Assembly (NCBI GenBank): GCA_019009955.1
Contig: CM032229.1
Location: forward strand, 10,013,001-10,077,000
Source: Riptortus pedestris
Lineage: Eukaryota; Arthropoda; Insecta; Hemiptera; Alydidae
DNA: 64,000 bases
Direction: 5' to 3'
Shown here: one piece after another, positions 34,045 to 45,827 of the stretch
Numbering within the stretch: position 1 is the stretch's first letter
Layout: each line of letters begins with the position of its first letter
Program-made: the position numbers and the translations under genes
Notes under the pieces: generated by a model
Database searches by the model: none
What the model was told of the DNA's origin: nothing
Seen by the model: the letters and a program-made list of their open reading frames with translations, nothing else

Positions 34045-34640
34045 ATTTTAATTTTAAAAAAATGTAGCTTTCTTCTTTTTTCTTTCATGAAATGAGATCC
34101 CACTGTCATGATAAATGAATTAAAACACCACTCCTGTGTATAGGTTCATTTTTAGTGAGTTCGATATTTTATGTAATCAACATCATGAAAAGAAAATTAT
34201 ACACCCCTGCACGGGACGGAAATCTTTATGAAATATGTTGTTGCTAAAAATACATAATAGGGAATCCCTTCCATATTTCAAACGGCCCTTGTTATGGCCA
34301 CCTTCTCATGTGGCTGTTAGCAACTTTGTCCTACGTCTCCAAGATGTTAAGCTGAGGAGCATCTGTGATCTTGAATGATTCTACTGCGGCACAAAGGTGG
34401 AACAGTTCTCAGGCGGTGGTCCATTTCATTGGGAGCGAGTATTACAGGGAACTGTTACAAATAATGGGATTTCAATGCTCCAATTTCTTGAAATGCACAA
34501 AAAGCTGCCAGTTAGAAATCACAGTTGAATGCTCACGCTTCAAGGCCTATTAAAGCCCAAGTGTAAAGCTTTCTTGTAGCTCAATAGCTGTTTCCAAACC
34601 ACTCTTCAATAAGTTCAAATAATAAATAACGCAATAGAGA
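34045..34640. other. Intergenic sequence, no supported gene
   Basis: Positions 34250-34600 are less AT-rich and repeat-free. A 62-codon frame there (from 34365) has no recognised domain. Confidence 0.35.
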
Positions 34641-34646
34641 GTGGGG

Positions 34647-34648
<2 letters not shown>

Positions 34649-34702
<54 letters not shown>
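34649..34702 (+). repeat. (GA)n microsatellite
   Basis: About 27 uninterrupted GA dinucleotides after a G7 run. Confidence 0.95.
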
Positions 34703-34704
<2 letters not shown>

Positions 34705-34861
34705 CATGGATGAATTCGGATCAGGGTTACGTTATGGTGGAGATTTAGAGTACAGCACCAAAGTTCGATTTTTTTTTTTTATTATTATTTTTATTTGTGA
34801 ATATTTGCTTTTAGGCCTAATATTAACGAAATATGAAATATTTCCATTTTTTTATTTTTCA

Positions 34862-35020
34862 CACCTCAGTAATCCCCATTCCCTTCTACTCATCAGAACA
34901 TCACAAGTCCTGTCTGGCTTCTCATTACAGGAAAAATGAAGACGAAATGACAGATCACCAGAGTGTCATTCCATGAAATATTCTTAGTTTACTCAGACCA
35001 TGAGTGTCGCACTTTTATAT
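34862..35020 (-). mobile_element. H-family module A and eroded end
   Basis: CCTTCTACTCATCAGAACAT, GACAGATCACCAGAGTGTC and TTCTTAGTTTACTCAGACC, then TGAGTGTCGCAC, which corresponds to the hairpin and GACGGAC of intact copies. Confidence 0.6.
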
Positions 35021-35024
35021 TTTT

Positions 35025-36710
35025 GGGCCCTAATTTATTAAACACACACAAAGATCTTAAAAAGTGCTCCTCCAATCATGAAATTCTTTTATTCACAAGA
35101 TTATGGATACTTCACTACTATGGCACTTACTGTAAAAAACATTTCCTTTACACTTTTCATATTTTTATTCTGCATACTTCAAATTTAGTTTAGCTTGTTT
35201 ATATATTTGACTGAGAGATAATTTGACACGGTCTAAATTACTTCAAAAAAAAGAATGAAAACATTGCGAGATGAATGCTAAAAGGAATCCTGGGACAGGG
35301 CAAAGAGATAATTGAAATGAAGTAGTGATTCATATTCAGTGAACGATTCAGCAAGAGGTTCATAACGAACCCGTTCCTCTAACGAACGGTTCTTCGTTGG
35401 AATAACATTCTCTATTCCCTTAATAACAACATTTCCTTCTTCCTTAGCCTTGGACTGACAGTTTTTGAGCCCCGAGACTGGAACTGAGAGAAGAAAAAAA
35501 GTTTACCTTTCATATATTGCTCAAATAGATTTTCTACTTTATTCCTCCCGCGGTGATACTAATTACATGAAAAATTATAAACATAAAGGAAATTATAATA
35601 ACCCGAATAACGTATAATCATAACAATAAAGCTATGAACTAATAATGATTCCAGCTTATAATCTCCAATGTATTAATAGAGTTGAAATATTTAAATTTTA
35701 CGTAATTTCCATTCATTTAGTTAGTTAGACAGCCTTGGACCAATAACATTTTTCCGTTTCCATCAAAACCTTGACACAAAATTTTTAATTTGTCCGATAC
35801 TATTAGAGAGATATAGAACGTGTTTCGATTATGAATAAAATCTTTAAAACTAAGTCCTCTCACACATTTAGAGGTGAAGAATAGAAACTGTATTTACGAA
35901 TTGGTTTTTCGACATTTTGCAACGCAAACATAGAATGGCTCTGTATTGTACTATTCCTTCCAAAAGTTTAAATATCGAATTTCATTTATATATATCTAAT
36001 AGATATGATAAACATAAATAATGATAGCCAGATTTTCTTTGTCAATATTTCTAATTTTGTTCACATGGGATTATTACTAAGAACATATTAGAAAATAGTG
36101 TGTGAGTTGACATCACCTTTATATCACCCACTGCGAGAAAGGAATTTTACATTGATTGACATAGTATTAATCAAATTTGTTATCATTTACTTATGGTTTA
36201 TGCAGTATTCCAGACAAGAAATAGAAATGAAATCTACTGTCACATATCTACTGCTAAAAATATGATTCAGAACCTACTACGTCCCCACTCTAATTTCAAA
36301 CAAATGAAAACACGTACTTGTAAAAATGCGTTTCAAACTCACAATCACGACCATTTTGAGAAAAACGTTTCATTTTAACGCACTGCCCGAACGTCTGTAT
36401 AAAATATCCCACGTTCAAAAATAAACTTAACGGTGTAGTGCCCGAAGGATGCTATTTATATGCGCAATGAATAATATCAAAAATATTTTTACATAAAATA
36501 AACTCCTGTATGTTTGTCACAGTAATTGGTCAAAAAATATAATTTATAGTGAGTGATATTGTCTTTTTGAGATAGGGGCAAGTTCCTCAGCATTTATAAA
36601 GTGTGTCACCAATTGAGTAATTTAAGATTAATAATGAAGAATGCCTATAAATTAAAAATACATGTAATATATTTGCAGCGTGCTAAATATCAACAATAGT
36701 TATTTATTAT
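35025..36710. other. AT-rich intergenic sequence with an R2-like patch
   Basis: No gene is supported. At 36030-36115, TTGTTCACATGGGATTATTA and AATAGTGTGTGAGTTGAC resemble the R2 repeat of positions 1-105. Confidence 0.35.
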
Positions 36711-36712
36711 AC

Positions 36713-37135
36713 AAGTGACGAAAGTAGATCATTTTACAACTCGAGTGAAACGTTTACCCACACGAGCGAAGCGATGGTAGGTTATAAGCATGGTTGTGAA
36801 AGGTTATAAGCATAGTTATAAAACAACTAGTGATGATTGTGAAGTAGTGCAGTTATAAACAAGTGCAGGTTATAAACAAGGAAGGTAATTATTATTATAT
36901 TTAAATTTTAAAATATATTGATTATTCCCACCAATAATTCATTCACATTTCAATTTATTTTGTTAAAATAAATTCTTACAATGTTAAGAAACATTTAAAA
37001 GCATTTAATTTCCAACTTCAAATTATTTTTTAATTTATACTTATTACTAATTAAGAAGGCAATTCACTTTCTTCACTTGTGAAGAAAGTGATTACTTTCT
37101 TCACTCTATTGCAAAATGTTTCACTTTCTTCACTC
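36713..37135. mobile_element. Possible small MITE with about 37-bp imperfect TIRs
   Basis: The left end (CAAGTGACGAAAGTAGATCA, TTTTACAACTCGAGTGAA) and the reverse complement of the right end (GAGTGAAGAAAGTGAAACAT, TTTGCAATAGAGTGAA) align over about 37 bp with a few changes. Internally there are four GGTTATAA/AGTTATAA-type words at 36778-36885 and a perfect 12-bp-arm palindrome at 37065-37090. No transposase and no clear target duplication were seen. Confidence 0.4.
37065..37090. repeat. Perfect 12-bp inverted repeat
   Basis: CACTTTCTTCAC, TT, GTGAAGAAAGTG. The same ACTTTCTTCAC word recurs directly at 37093 and 37122. Confidence 0.9.
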
Positions 37136-37239
37136 ATTTCAGTTTAGTAATGTTACCATTATTCAAGGATTACAGAAAAAATTAATTTATTTAACTAACA
37201 ATACGATTTCAGAAAATTTATCCTAGATAGATGTATATT

Positions 37240-37800
37240 GTAGATATCTTATGGATTTCTCCCAGCTTGTCATGGAGGGCATTGCGGTCCTATTGTGCAA
37301 GCCTTCCATCTCCATTCTGAATGGCTTTATATTCCTTATAAAGTCAAGGTACTTCTTACCTGTGACTTCTTTGTTAGGTGACTCAGTATCTCTATGTCCA
37401 AAGTACCTGAATCATAAATACTCCCTCATTCAAGCAGATCGTGCTTAGGAGTCTCCTCTTCTCCACATCACCTACATATTGCTGTTTCACTCAGTTTGAT
37501 GTTAAACATGTGTTTGTTCATCTTCCAGTGGCCCGAGATCACTCTCACTACATCTCCGTGTTCCTTCCTAGTCAGTCTGAGGTAAATTCTCCTGTTCCTG
37601 CTCTCCTCAAACATGATCAAAGCCTTCCTTTGTGCCATTTCCATACTTTTATTAAAATCCTTTCAGGCCACATTCTTTATGGAGTTCTTCAGAAAAAAGG
37701 AAAATACTCCGATAAATGGTACTGTTCCAAAGGGAGTTTCCTCTCCTGGCTAATTTGTCTGAAAAATCCCGAAACCAATGGCCCTTAATTGGATTCATGT
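37240..37800 (-). pseudogene. LINE RNase H to zinc-knuckle C-terminus, decayed
   Basis: Reading the minus strand: an RNase-H-end-like DKLARRG and PFGTVPFIGVFSFFLKNSI near 37780-37690, then RRIYLRLTRKEHGDVVRVIS, GHWKMNKHMFNIKLS, ETAICR-stop-CGEEE with TPKH, and a tail including KKYLDFIRNIKP. The pattern (ADeLAR-G, G-P-x-P-F, L-TGH...N-x-H, C-x-x-CG-x-EE-T-x-x-H) is that of R1/Jockey-group non-LTR elements of arthropods. This is a different lineage from the plus-strand scraps at 8897, 20052 and 26472, which have RLRIGHT. Several stops and frame changes make it dead. Confidence 0.75.
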
Positions 37801-37804
37801 TCCC

Positions 37805-40800
37805 AAATAAATAAAAATGTACTCTAAAGGATTAGAAATATTTTTCGTCCAACGCATTATTAAAGTATGAGATGTAAGAATAATTTAGAAAGTGGATTAA
37901 AGTAGGCATATTAATAGTGTATTTTTTATTCTCACAAACCATAATCCTTTTTCTACATATGATCTTAAACATTTATTGGTAATAAACACAGTCCATTTCA
38001 TTTTGCGAAAATGAGCAAATCTACTTGCACTCGGGATTTGGGCTGGCTGGTGGACTGTTTGTAATGTCTCAGAGGCTATTTGCGCTAAGCGCATTTCTTT
38101 ACACTGATATATTGCATTGATCCGCAGCTAAATGCATCGTTAGGAATGTAAATAGTGGTGCCTCTCAGCTGATGGGGCCGGAACAAGCCTGCCCCAGGGA
38201 TAAGTTTCTCCTGCCTCCTTACCACCCAACTCTCTCTCTCAGATTTCTAGCCCATTTTTGAAACTTAATTTATTTGTTTACTTATATTTGCAAGCTTTAA
38301 TTTGTGTGCGGTAACAGTCTGTCAAAAATTGCAATCCCAAATACATTTTTATAGTTCACCACATTTAAGTATACCAAATAGCCAGTCATATCAGCCATGT
38401 CCATTGAAACGAATGGTGCACTCTGAATAAAGTGTTTTTCGTTTTTTTTTTTAATTTATAACATTCAATATGCTTTTAGCAGAATTGTCTTTCGAAAAAT
38501 CAGAAACTCTACTTGTGCCACAATTTTTGGCAAATTTATTCCAATATCCATCGATTCTACCTGGTAAATAAATATGCATATATTCTGTTCCATTTTTACT
38601 ATTTATAAGTTTCGTGTTAAACAAAAGATAAGCTGGTTAATGAGAAGAATTGGACCTTGAAAGATGTAGAACAACTGTTATTATGTGTCAGATCGATAAA
38701 TAGCTTATAAGGAATCTTGTTAATAAAGTTATGTCCAATAAATTTTGTTGTACTCATTTTTCTTTAAAGAGGTTATTTTTTGTTTTTGTGCTTTCATGTT
38801 TTCAGTTAATCCTCTTCACCTTCTCATGAGATTCCCAATCAAAACTGCTATATCATCAGAACATCTCATTCAAAACTTGAAGTTCAAGTTTTGTTTAGAT
38901 AGTGTTTTCACTTAATAAAAAGGTCGGACGATAAAAGGTTTGTCTCTTATGCAGATATCACTAAACCAGAATCTGCTAAATTTATTAATTCGTCTAATAT
39001 TTAATATAAATTTATTAAGAGAAACTACCCCTTAAATAATTCAGTCATAATTAAATTTGAACTGAGAAAAAAATAGGTCCTCTTTAAAATAAGTGAAAAT
39101 GGCTGCTGGTAATTTGAGTTAAACGAAGCAGATAATATATTAATTAACAGAAATAAAAGGAAATATTCTTTAAGAACTGTAGATTATGTTAGATTACATT
39201 TAAAATGCATTAAATATCTTTTCCCTCGCTTTGTTCGCCCACACAAAAAAAATGAAGGAATTTAGTAATACAAAAGATTCATTTTCATTCTTTCAACTGG
39301 GAATAGGAAAATCAGAAGTCTCTTGTGAATTTAAAATACACTTATAAATTCATTATTGAATACACACAACAATTATTATTGTTGGTGGCCTTCCTTGAAC
39401 TCATTTTAACTATTTTTGGCAAGACATATATTGTTATATCTCAAAATCAAAAACTACTAGCCTTTGAATGTTGGAGTTTCATATTTAGGATTGTTGTTAC
39501 GTCTATTTATAGCCCCCTCCCCTTCGATTGAAATCGGCTTGGGACGAGGGGGTTTAAAAAGCAAGGCAAAAATAGCAAAGGTCTCCATGCCTGTTAGAGA
39601 TACAGAAAGAACGGCTATATCGAATATCACTGTCAAATGCAATCATTTTAAATGATGGGAGCAAAACATTTTGTTTATTTAAGGAACTCAAATGGTGTCC
39701 ACATCACTTTTTTTCAAGGTGGTGTGCTTTCTACCAACATTCCAAAATTATAGTCCCCTAGCATTGTTCTGGAATATTGAATTTCAGGGAATACTACTGG
39801 AATAGTTTGCATGCCATGGCCAAAGTTCGGGACAGAAATAACTTTATTTTTGGCGACAAACCTGCATATTCCTGCGTGTCCGTTTGTGTAATGTGAAGAT
39901 TCACGTTGGTTAATCAGCAAAACCAGTTGAAGGGAGAAGAACTTTCACCAGCTATCTAGGGGAAGTCATCCACCTAAGAATTAATAAGGTCCATATGTCC
40001 TGGTGCCTTGATTCAATTTCACTTCATATTTCAACAAGTGTTGCATGAAGTTACTTTTAGTTTGGTAAATTTCGAGAGTTGGTCTAGTTATAGTGCGAAA
40101 GGCGTTATAAAAGGGAAAGAATAACGTATTTTATGTCTGTTTGACAGGAATAGGGGTGAAATTGAATGTGTCAAAGGATCAAGAACATCTTTGTGGCAGC
40201 ATTACTGCAGCTCAGCCGAGAGAAGGCGGGGGGGCGGAGGTTGAAAGCCCTTTCTGAGAGAGAAAGGAAACAGTGTTGGACAGACTGAAAGCGAGCCAGA
40301 CCGTAAAGTCGCAGTGTTGCCATCATAAAATAAAGCTGTGTGTGGAAAATGGGAATATATGTGTGTGTCTGTATGCGGGAGGTTACAAAACCGAGAGCAG
40401 GGGGCAGGTCTCGGCAACTTTCACCAGTGGCCCACATTCGCCCATGCTCAAGTACATATCGATATTAGGAGAGCAAAGAGCTACGAGCTAAGCAGTCCCA
40501 TAAATGGAGAGGCTGCTTAGATCTTACCGCTCCTTACCGATTTATGGAACTGTCAGCGGTACGATTGCACAGCACAGGCAAACTTTCACTTTTCACCCAC
40601 CGTTATGGTTTTAGTATGAATGGCACAGTTCGTTCCTTCCCATTGGGCAAATAATTCATAGCAGAATTCACCAAACCACCCTCACTTTTAAACGTTATTT
40701 TTGGCATTATCTACATGTACATCCAATAGGTTTCTCATATGGCTAACATAAATACATACTGATACGAATGCCTGGACTTCACAGAGACGTAATATCAAAA

Positions 40801-40828
40801 CACTCTTCCAAAAATTCCCTACAGTGAT
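37805..40828. other. Intergenic sequence, no supported gene
   Basis: 38515-38590 has a weak H start trace (AATATCCATCGATTCTACCT). 39700-40640 is the longest less-AT-rich, repeat-free stretch in the left half, with overlapping short ORFs on both strands at 40171-40520 and no known domain. The rest is AT-rich and featureless. Confidence 0.35.
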
Positions 40829-40832
40829 ATTT

Positions 40833-40931
40833 TTAGCAGATTTACCTTAAGAGAAATCAGCTATTGAGGTTGTACCTATGACGGAATTTTCGAAATTTTT
40901 CTTCAAATGTCCATCCACCCTACCTAGTAGA

Positions 40932-40990
<59 letters not shown>

Positions 40991-41481
40991 TTGTCTGTTA
41001 ACGCTCTAGCGGTCGCAATTTTTGTTTGATCGTTACCAAACTCGATATTCAGTCGTTTCATGTAAAAAGAAAGACCAACTTCGTTAACGGCTGAAATCGG
41101 ACCAGTGGGAGGGGGGGGGGGTTTAGAGGGGAGGATTTTCGAAAATTCAAAATATCTCCGTTACTATAAGTCGGATCGAAAAATTGTATAGAATCAATCT
41201 TATTGCAAATTAAATCTACTATAAATATTGTTCTATACATTTATTATGTATTTTGAATACTAAGCGAGATATTTGCATTTGTATTGTGTGTGTGGTCGGC
41301 AGGAGTCCGTTATGTTCGGGACATTCCTCCGAGAGCTAGGGCGGCCGTTTTCGACACTAATCGTCCCTCGTGAATAGGTTAGAGATTCATTACTACTACA
41401 GTTGTTATTAGGCAGATTTCTCTATTGTAAAACTTCACGCGGGAAATCTGCTTAGTTTACGCAGCCCCTGCGTGACGGACT
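40833..41481 (-). mobile_element. H-family element, complete, left partner of inverted pair
   Basis: Starts TTAGCAGATTTACCTTAAGA, then CAGCTATTGAGGTTG, AAATGTCCATCCACCCTACC, a (GT/AT)n tract, CGCTCTAGCGGTCGCAA, TTGATCGTTACCAAACTCG, AACGGCTGAAATCGGACC, G11 at 41111-41121, AATTCAAAATATCTCCGTTA, a 3' module of type C (CGACACTAATCGTCCCTCG, TCTCTATTGTAAAACTTCAC) and the end GGGAAATCTGCTTAG, TTTACGCAGCCCCTGCGTGA, GACGGAC at 41475-41481. Length 649 bp, no transposase. Confidence 0.92.
40931..40989 (+). repeat. (GT)n(AT)n microsatellite inside an H element
   Basis: About 5 GT then 23 AT dinucleotides at the same internal site as the tract at 13145-13200. Confidence 0.95.
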
Positions 41482-41655
41482 TTTTTTTATGAGCTTGAAA
41501 TCTCTTTTGGACGAAACCAAAAAATCTTCTGTCGTGGTTGTCACTCATTGACGTTACAATAACGCCGCCGTTAAACCTCCGTGTAAATGCCAATCAAAGC
41601 AGCCACTTAGTCCTCTTTGACGAGAGAGTTAAGTTTACCTTCTTCACTGGAAAAA
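41482..41655. other. Spacer between two convergent H elements
   Basis: 174 bp, not repeated elsewhere in the window. It starts with T8 and ends with A5, matching the T-rich flanks that follow the hairpin end in other copies. Confidence 0.5.
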
Positions 41656-42223
41656 GTACGTCATGCAGGGGCTGCATAAACCAAGCAGATTTCCCACGTG
41701 ATGTTTTACAATAGAGAAATTTCACGAGAGCCGATCAGTTAAGGAAACGGCCGAACTAGCTTTTGGCGGGAAAGTCACTCGTCCGTTAGCTGCCCAGATT
41801 TAATAAAAATGGAAATATCTCGGTTAATATTCAAGATATAGAATAAATGCATATAGCAATGTTTATAGTAAATTTAATTTGCAATATGATTAATTCTGTA
41901 CAATTTTTCGATCCGACGTATAGTAACGGAGATATTTCGAATTTTCGATAATCCTCCCCTCTAAACCCCCCCCCTCCCACTGGTCCGATTTCAGTCGTTA
42001 ACGAACTTGATCTTTCTTTTTACATAAAACGGCTAAATATCGAGTTTGGTAACGATCAAACAAAAATTGCGTCCGCTTGAGCGGTAACAGACAAATATAT
42101 AGATAGACACATAATTTTGAACGGACCTCATTTACGTCATCTCCTAGCTAGGAGATGGACATTTGAAGAAACATTTCGAAAATCGCGACCTCAATCGCTG
42201 AATCCTTAAGGGAAATCTGCTAA
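41656..42223 (+). mobile_element. H-family element, complete, right partner of inverted pair
   Basis: Mirror image of 40833-41481. It begins GTACGTCATGCAGGGGCTGC, ATAAACCAAGCAGATTTCCC, module C (TTTTACAATAGAGAAATTTC, CGATCAGTTAAGG), core (ATATCTCGGTTAATATTCA, AATTTTTCGATCCGACGTA), C9 at 41966-41974, AACGAACTTGATCTTTC, GCGTCCGCTTGAGCGG, TTTTGAACGGACCTCATTT, and ends CCTTAAGGGAAATCTGCTAA. It has no microsatellite, only ATATATAGATAGACACATAA. Confidence 0.92.
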
Positions 42224-42724
42224 TAAGATAAAGTAAGTTTAAGGAAGTATCTGAGTAAGTGAATGTTAAGTTATTTGTTTCTGTTAATAGGTCAGTAGTG
42301 AAATAATTACAGCTGTGTTAGACTACACCTTTCCGATTCCAACAGTGAAAACAGCCATGGGAACTCAAGCTGTGAGAACGAAACTAACAAACGCTAAAGG
42401 CCGACCGCCTCAAAAATGTTGCAATGTCTCGTTTTTGAGCAACACGTCGTTCCTTTATATTTAAAACTTGAATTACCGCCGTACGGATTTCATACACCCT
42501 TCAATTTAGCTGTAGCTGTGTACTAGAATACGAAAGTGATTTTACTCATACACTACTTATATCACATATTTTTCGTCATAATAATGGACAAAAACTATTA
42601 TCAGAAGTACTGAGTAAACAAGAAATATTATAGGATTGCCTGCTTCAAGAGCCCAACGTTAGAAACTAATTTCTATCTATTATAATGTTTTTGTTTCTTA
42701 CCAACTGTCTGTTTTATTTTATTT

Positions 42725-43075
42725 TAAAACAAGTATCAAGTTCATTAATAGCTGAAATCGACTCAGTGGAAGGGGGGGGGGATTTCGAAAATTCCAAATA
42801 TCTGTTTTGTTTTACGTCAGATCGAAATATTGTATAGAATCAATATATTACAAAATGAATCCTATATAAATGGTGTCATATATGTTTTTTCACTATCTGG
42901 ATTATTAACCTAGATACTTACATTTCTTAAATTTTCAACCTTTGGTAAAGCTCCACTCCTACTCGTGTCATATTAACAATAAGCTGTTATCTCACGAACC
43001 ACTTTATTCTAAGCTTACGTACCAAATATTGTCTTCATTGAACTTCGCTAATACGTAGTTCGTGGACATCACCAA
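42725..43075 (-). mobile_element. H-family core and module B
   Basis: ATTAATAGCTGAAATCGACTC, G10 at 42772-42781, TTTCGAAAATTCCAAATATC, TGTATAGAATCAATATATTA, CTACTCGTGTCATATTAAC, TACCAAATATTGTCTTCATT. The start and hairpin end are lacking. Confidence 0.75.
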
Positions 43076-43159
43076 ATAACATATTCCACTCTTGATTTGA
43101 ACAAGTTTGTTTGATATATAGCATACTCAAGAATTAACCCTTTCATTTAATACTAATAT

Positions 43160-43375
43160 TCATATTCGTTAATGCCTGAAATCGTAGCAGAAATAGGGGG
43201 GAGGGGAGGATTTAGAGGGGGCGCTGATTAGAAATTTCAAAATATATCGAGTTTATTATGAGTTGGATAGAAAAATGTAATAGAACTAATCTTGTTAAAT
43301 TACTGACGTTCTACAATTGTTGTTCTATGCATTTGCAATGTGAGAAATACGCTTAGTTTACATGTCCCTTATTAT
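43160..43375 (-). mobile_element. H-family core and eroded 3' end
   Basis: CGTTAATGCCTGAAATCG, GGGGGGAGGGGAGGATTTAG, TTTATTATGAGTTGGATAG and AATAGAACTAATCTTGTT, then GTGAGAAATACGCTTAGTTT and ACATGTCCC where the hairpin should be. Confidence 0.7.
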
Positions 43376-43379
43376 CCTT

Positions 43380-45825
43380 ATATTTTAAAAAATTGTATGC
43401 CTACCCCCCCCCCTCCAAGCAGAGCAGGCTCATTTATTAAAATCGATTAATCCTCAAAATATCATTGTGAACAAACGAACATAAACTAGTATTAAATATT
43501 TATTTACAGGAACTTGTCTTTAAAAGATTATATTATCTATCAGTAAAAATAATTTAAATATATAAAAATTTCATATCCACCAAAACTGTGATTTAAGGCA
43601 TATAAAAGAAATGGCGATATTTTTAAAAAAGTAGTTATATTGTTTCATTCTAATATTATTTAATTAAATAATAATAATAATAATCCATCTTAAAATAGTT
43701 GTTCTTACTATTAACTATTATTGTTCTAAGGAATACTTCCGGGAATGTAAAATTTCCCTCCATTTTGTACTAATCATATTTACATCAGCTGGTAATTCAT
43801 GGCGCCAGTTGCCGGAAATGGCGGGAAGTTGGGCGAGCCGTGTGTTTTTTGAATTGCCGTTTTCGAGATTTCTTTTATGACTCGTATGCTAGTTTACAGT
43901 TGGATTATTGAGATCTACTAGTATTGATGGAGTGAGGGTGTTTTCTAACCAGACAATAATATGGTCATCAGGTAGGAGGTAGAAAATACCATGGAAGACA
44001 ATGGCAGAAAACATAAATACTCATGAACAAGGGCCGTCCAAATATACAAGAACATAGGTCCTCTTGACCACGAAAGCACATTCTGCTGCCCTACTGAAAT
44101 TAGTAGGCTCTATTGAAATATAAATAATTGACATACCTGTAAGTATTAAAAACAAAATACTTTTTGTGATGAGTTATATTTGCCAAATTATTATGAAAAA
44201 TATATTCAATCAGTTATAAACTTGAAAAATAATTTTAATTTCGTGTCTAACATTAATTCCTTCCACAAGGAAGAAGAATTTCCTCAAGCCTTTGGTACAT
44301 TTTCTTACCTTCATTTTGAGAATGGAATAAATGAATGGGCCTTAGAGTAAGCCTGGAATATAGTGACAGTTCGTTAACAGTGAATAATCTAGTAAAATGA
44401 CAGTGAAATAGCCTTGCAAAGTAGCAAGGTCCGGGCTGTGACTCATCTCTTTGAGGTGCTGTCAACCTTCTTCATTAAATTCCATAATCATAAACGGTTT
44501 TTAGGTTGTACTTTATTTATTTAAAAAAAAAAAAATGACTTAGAAATAGGAGTGACAGGTAATTGGATGTAGTCATCCATCCCAGAACAAATTATCAAGA
44601 AATTATCTGTCAGTTGCAACCATCTAAGCCCTTTAGCTCTCCTCAGCACATCAAACAAACAGTTGGAAAAATAATTGTTAAGCCCCTGCAATTTTATTTT
44701 TATCTTTAGCCCAACTCTGTATTCTAAAATTTCATGTGTCAGGATTTGGTACTATATGAAGTAGGATTTAAGAGAAGAGGTAATGGCTCAAGATTCAATG
44801 TAAGTTTTTATGCGTTAGATCAAAAAATTTAATAAAATCTTACCATTATGTAAGATTAACTGTATGCAATATAATAACTATATCTGGGATAATATCGGGT
44901 TTTTTGCATTTTAATATTTTCAGTCTAGTACACCTGCCTGCCTAACCTGTGATTTTCACTCCTTTACAGCTTTAATTTTAATTCTAGCAAGTGGAGAAAT
45001 AGAAAGTAGAAAGATAATTTGTATTGTTTATGCTATTTCTATATGTAGTACTTTTGCACTGGTCAGTTCTCTAGTTCACTCCTTTTCTGTCGTGCACTTG
45101 ACCAGCATTTCTTAGTGAATTACATTGCTAACATATACTGATATTAGTTAGTGTTGGTCATATAGAGATAGGCCTCTAATGATTCTGACCTAATGTGGTA
45201 TTCTATTCACTGTTGCTAATGCCTTTACTGCCCGATACTCTGCTCTAGAAGGCTGTGGGATACCTCTGCATTTCCTTGTGACCTTATTCCTTCTATTGTT
45301 ATTCCTGATGAATTAAGAACTCAACAGTTTAGTAGCAAGTGAGTTAATTGCAAAGGCAGTGCATGTTCCTCATTTTTATTATTTATTAGGAATACTTTTC
45401 CTGTTGATTGCCTTTTGCCTGAAACTATTGATCATTTGAATTGGAGGTCACTATCCTAATGGAAAACTAATGTTAGCCTTCGACAAACAATAATAGTAGA
45501 TGCAGAGATAATAAGATTAGAGCCACCTATATCTTTATTAATTAACAGAGGCCAGTTCTGAATTGCATCACGCCATTGGGACCATTCACCTTACGAGTTC
45601 TGGAAGCTTTCACAACCAGTTGCCTTGTATCCAGTTTTTTTATGTAATTATTTTTATAAATCTTATTCTCATTTTACTTCGTGACTTCTTGATTTCTTTC
45701 CTGGACACAATTACCCCTCAGTAAATCTCCATTGCTATTATGGACTATAAGATGTTTAATGGTGCGAAGCTACAAAGCACTGAGTGTATTTCATATCTTA
45801 AATTAAATGTGTGTTTTTTAACAGA
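43380..45825. other. Sequence upstream of the C1q gene, no supported exon
   Basis: AT-rich. A C10 run is at 43404-43413 and a GC-rich word cluster at 43800-43850 (GGCGCCAGTTGCCGG, ATGGCGGGAAGTTGG). A leader exon and promoter of the C1q gene could lie here or further left, but I could not pick a TATA box, initiator or donor site with confidence. Confidence 0.3.
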
Positions 45826-45827
45826 TT

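Noticed and set aside
40833..42223. A single long-TIR foldback transposon of 1.4 kb with TA target duplication
   Set aside because: Most other copies are single half-units with both ends, so the locus is better read as two convergent elements. The TA at the borders is not informative in AT-rich DNA.
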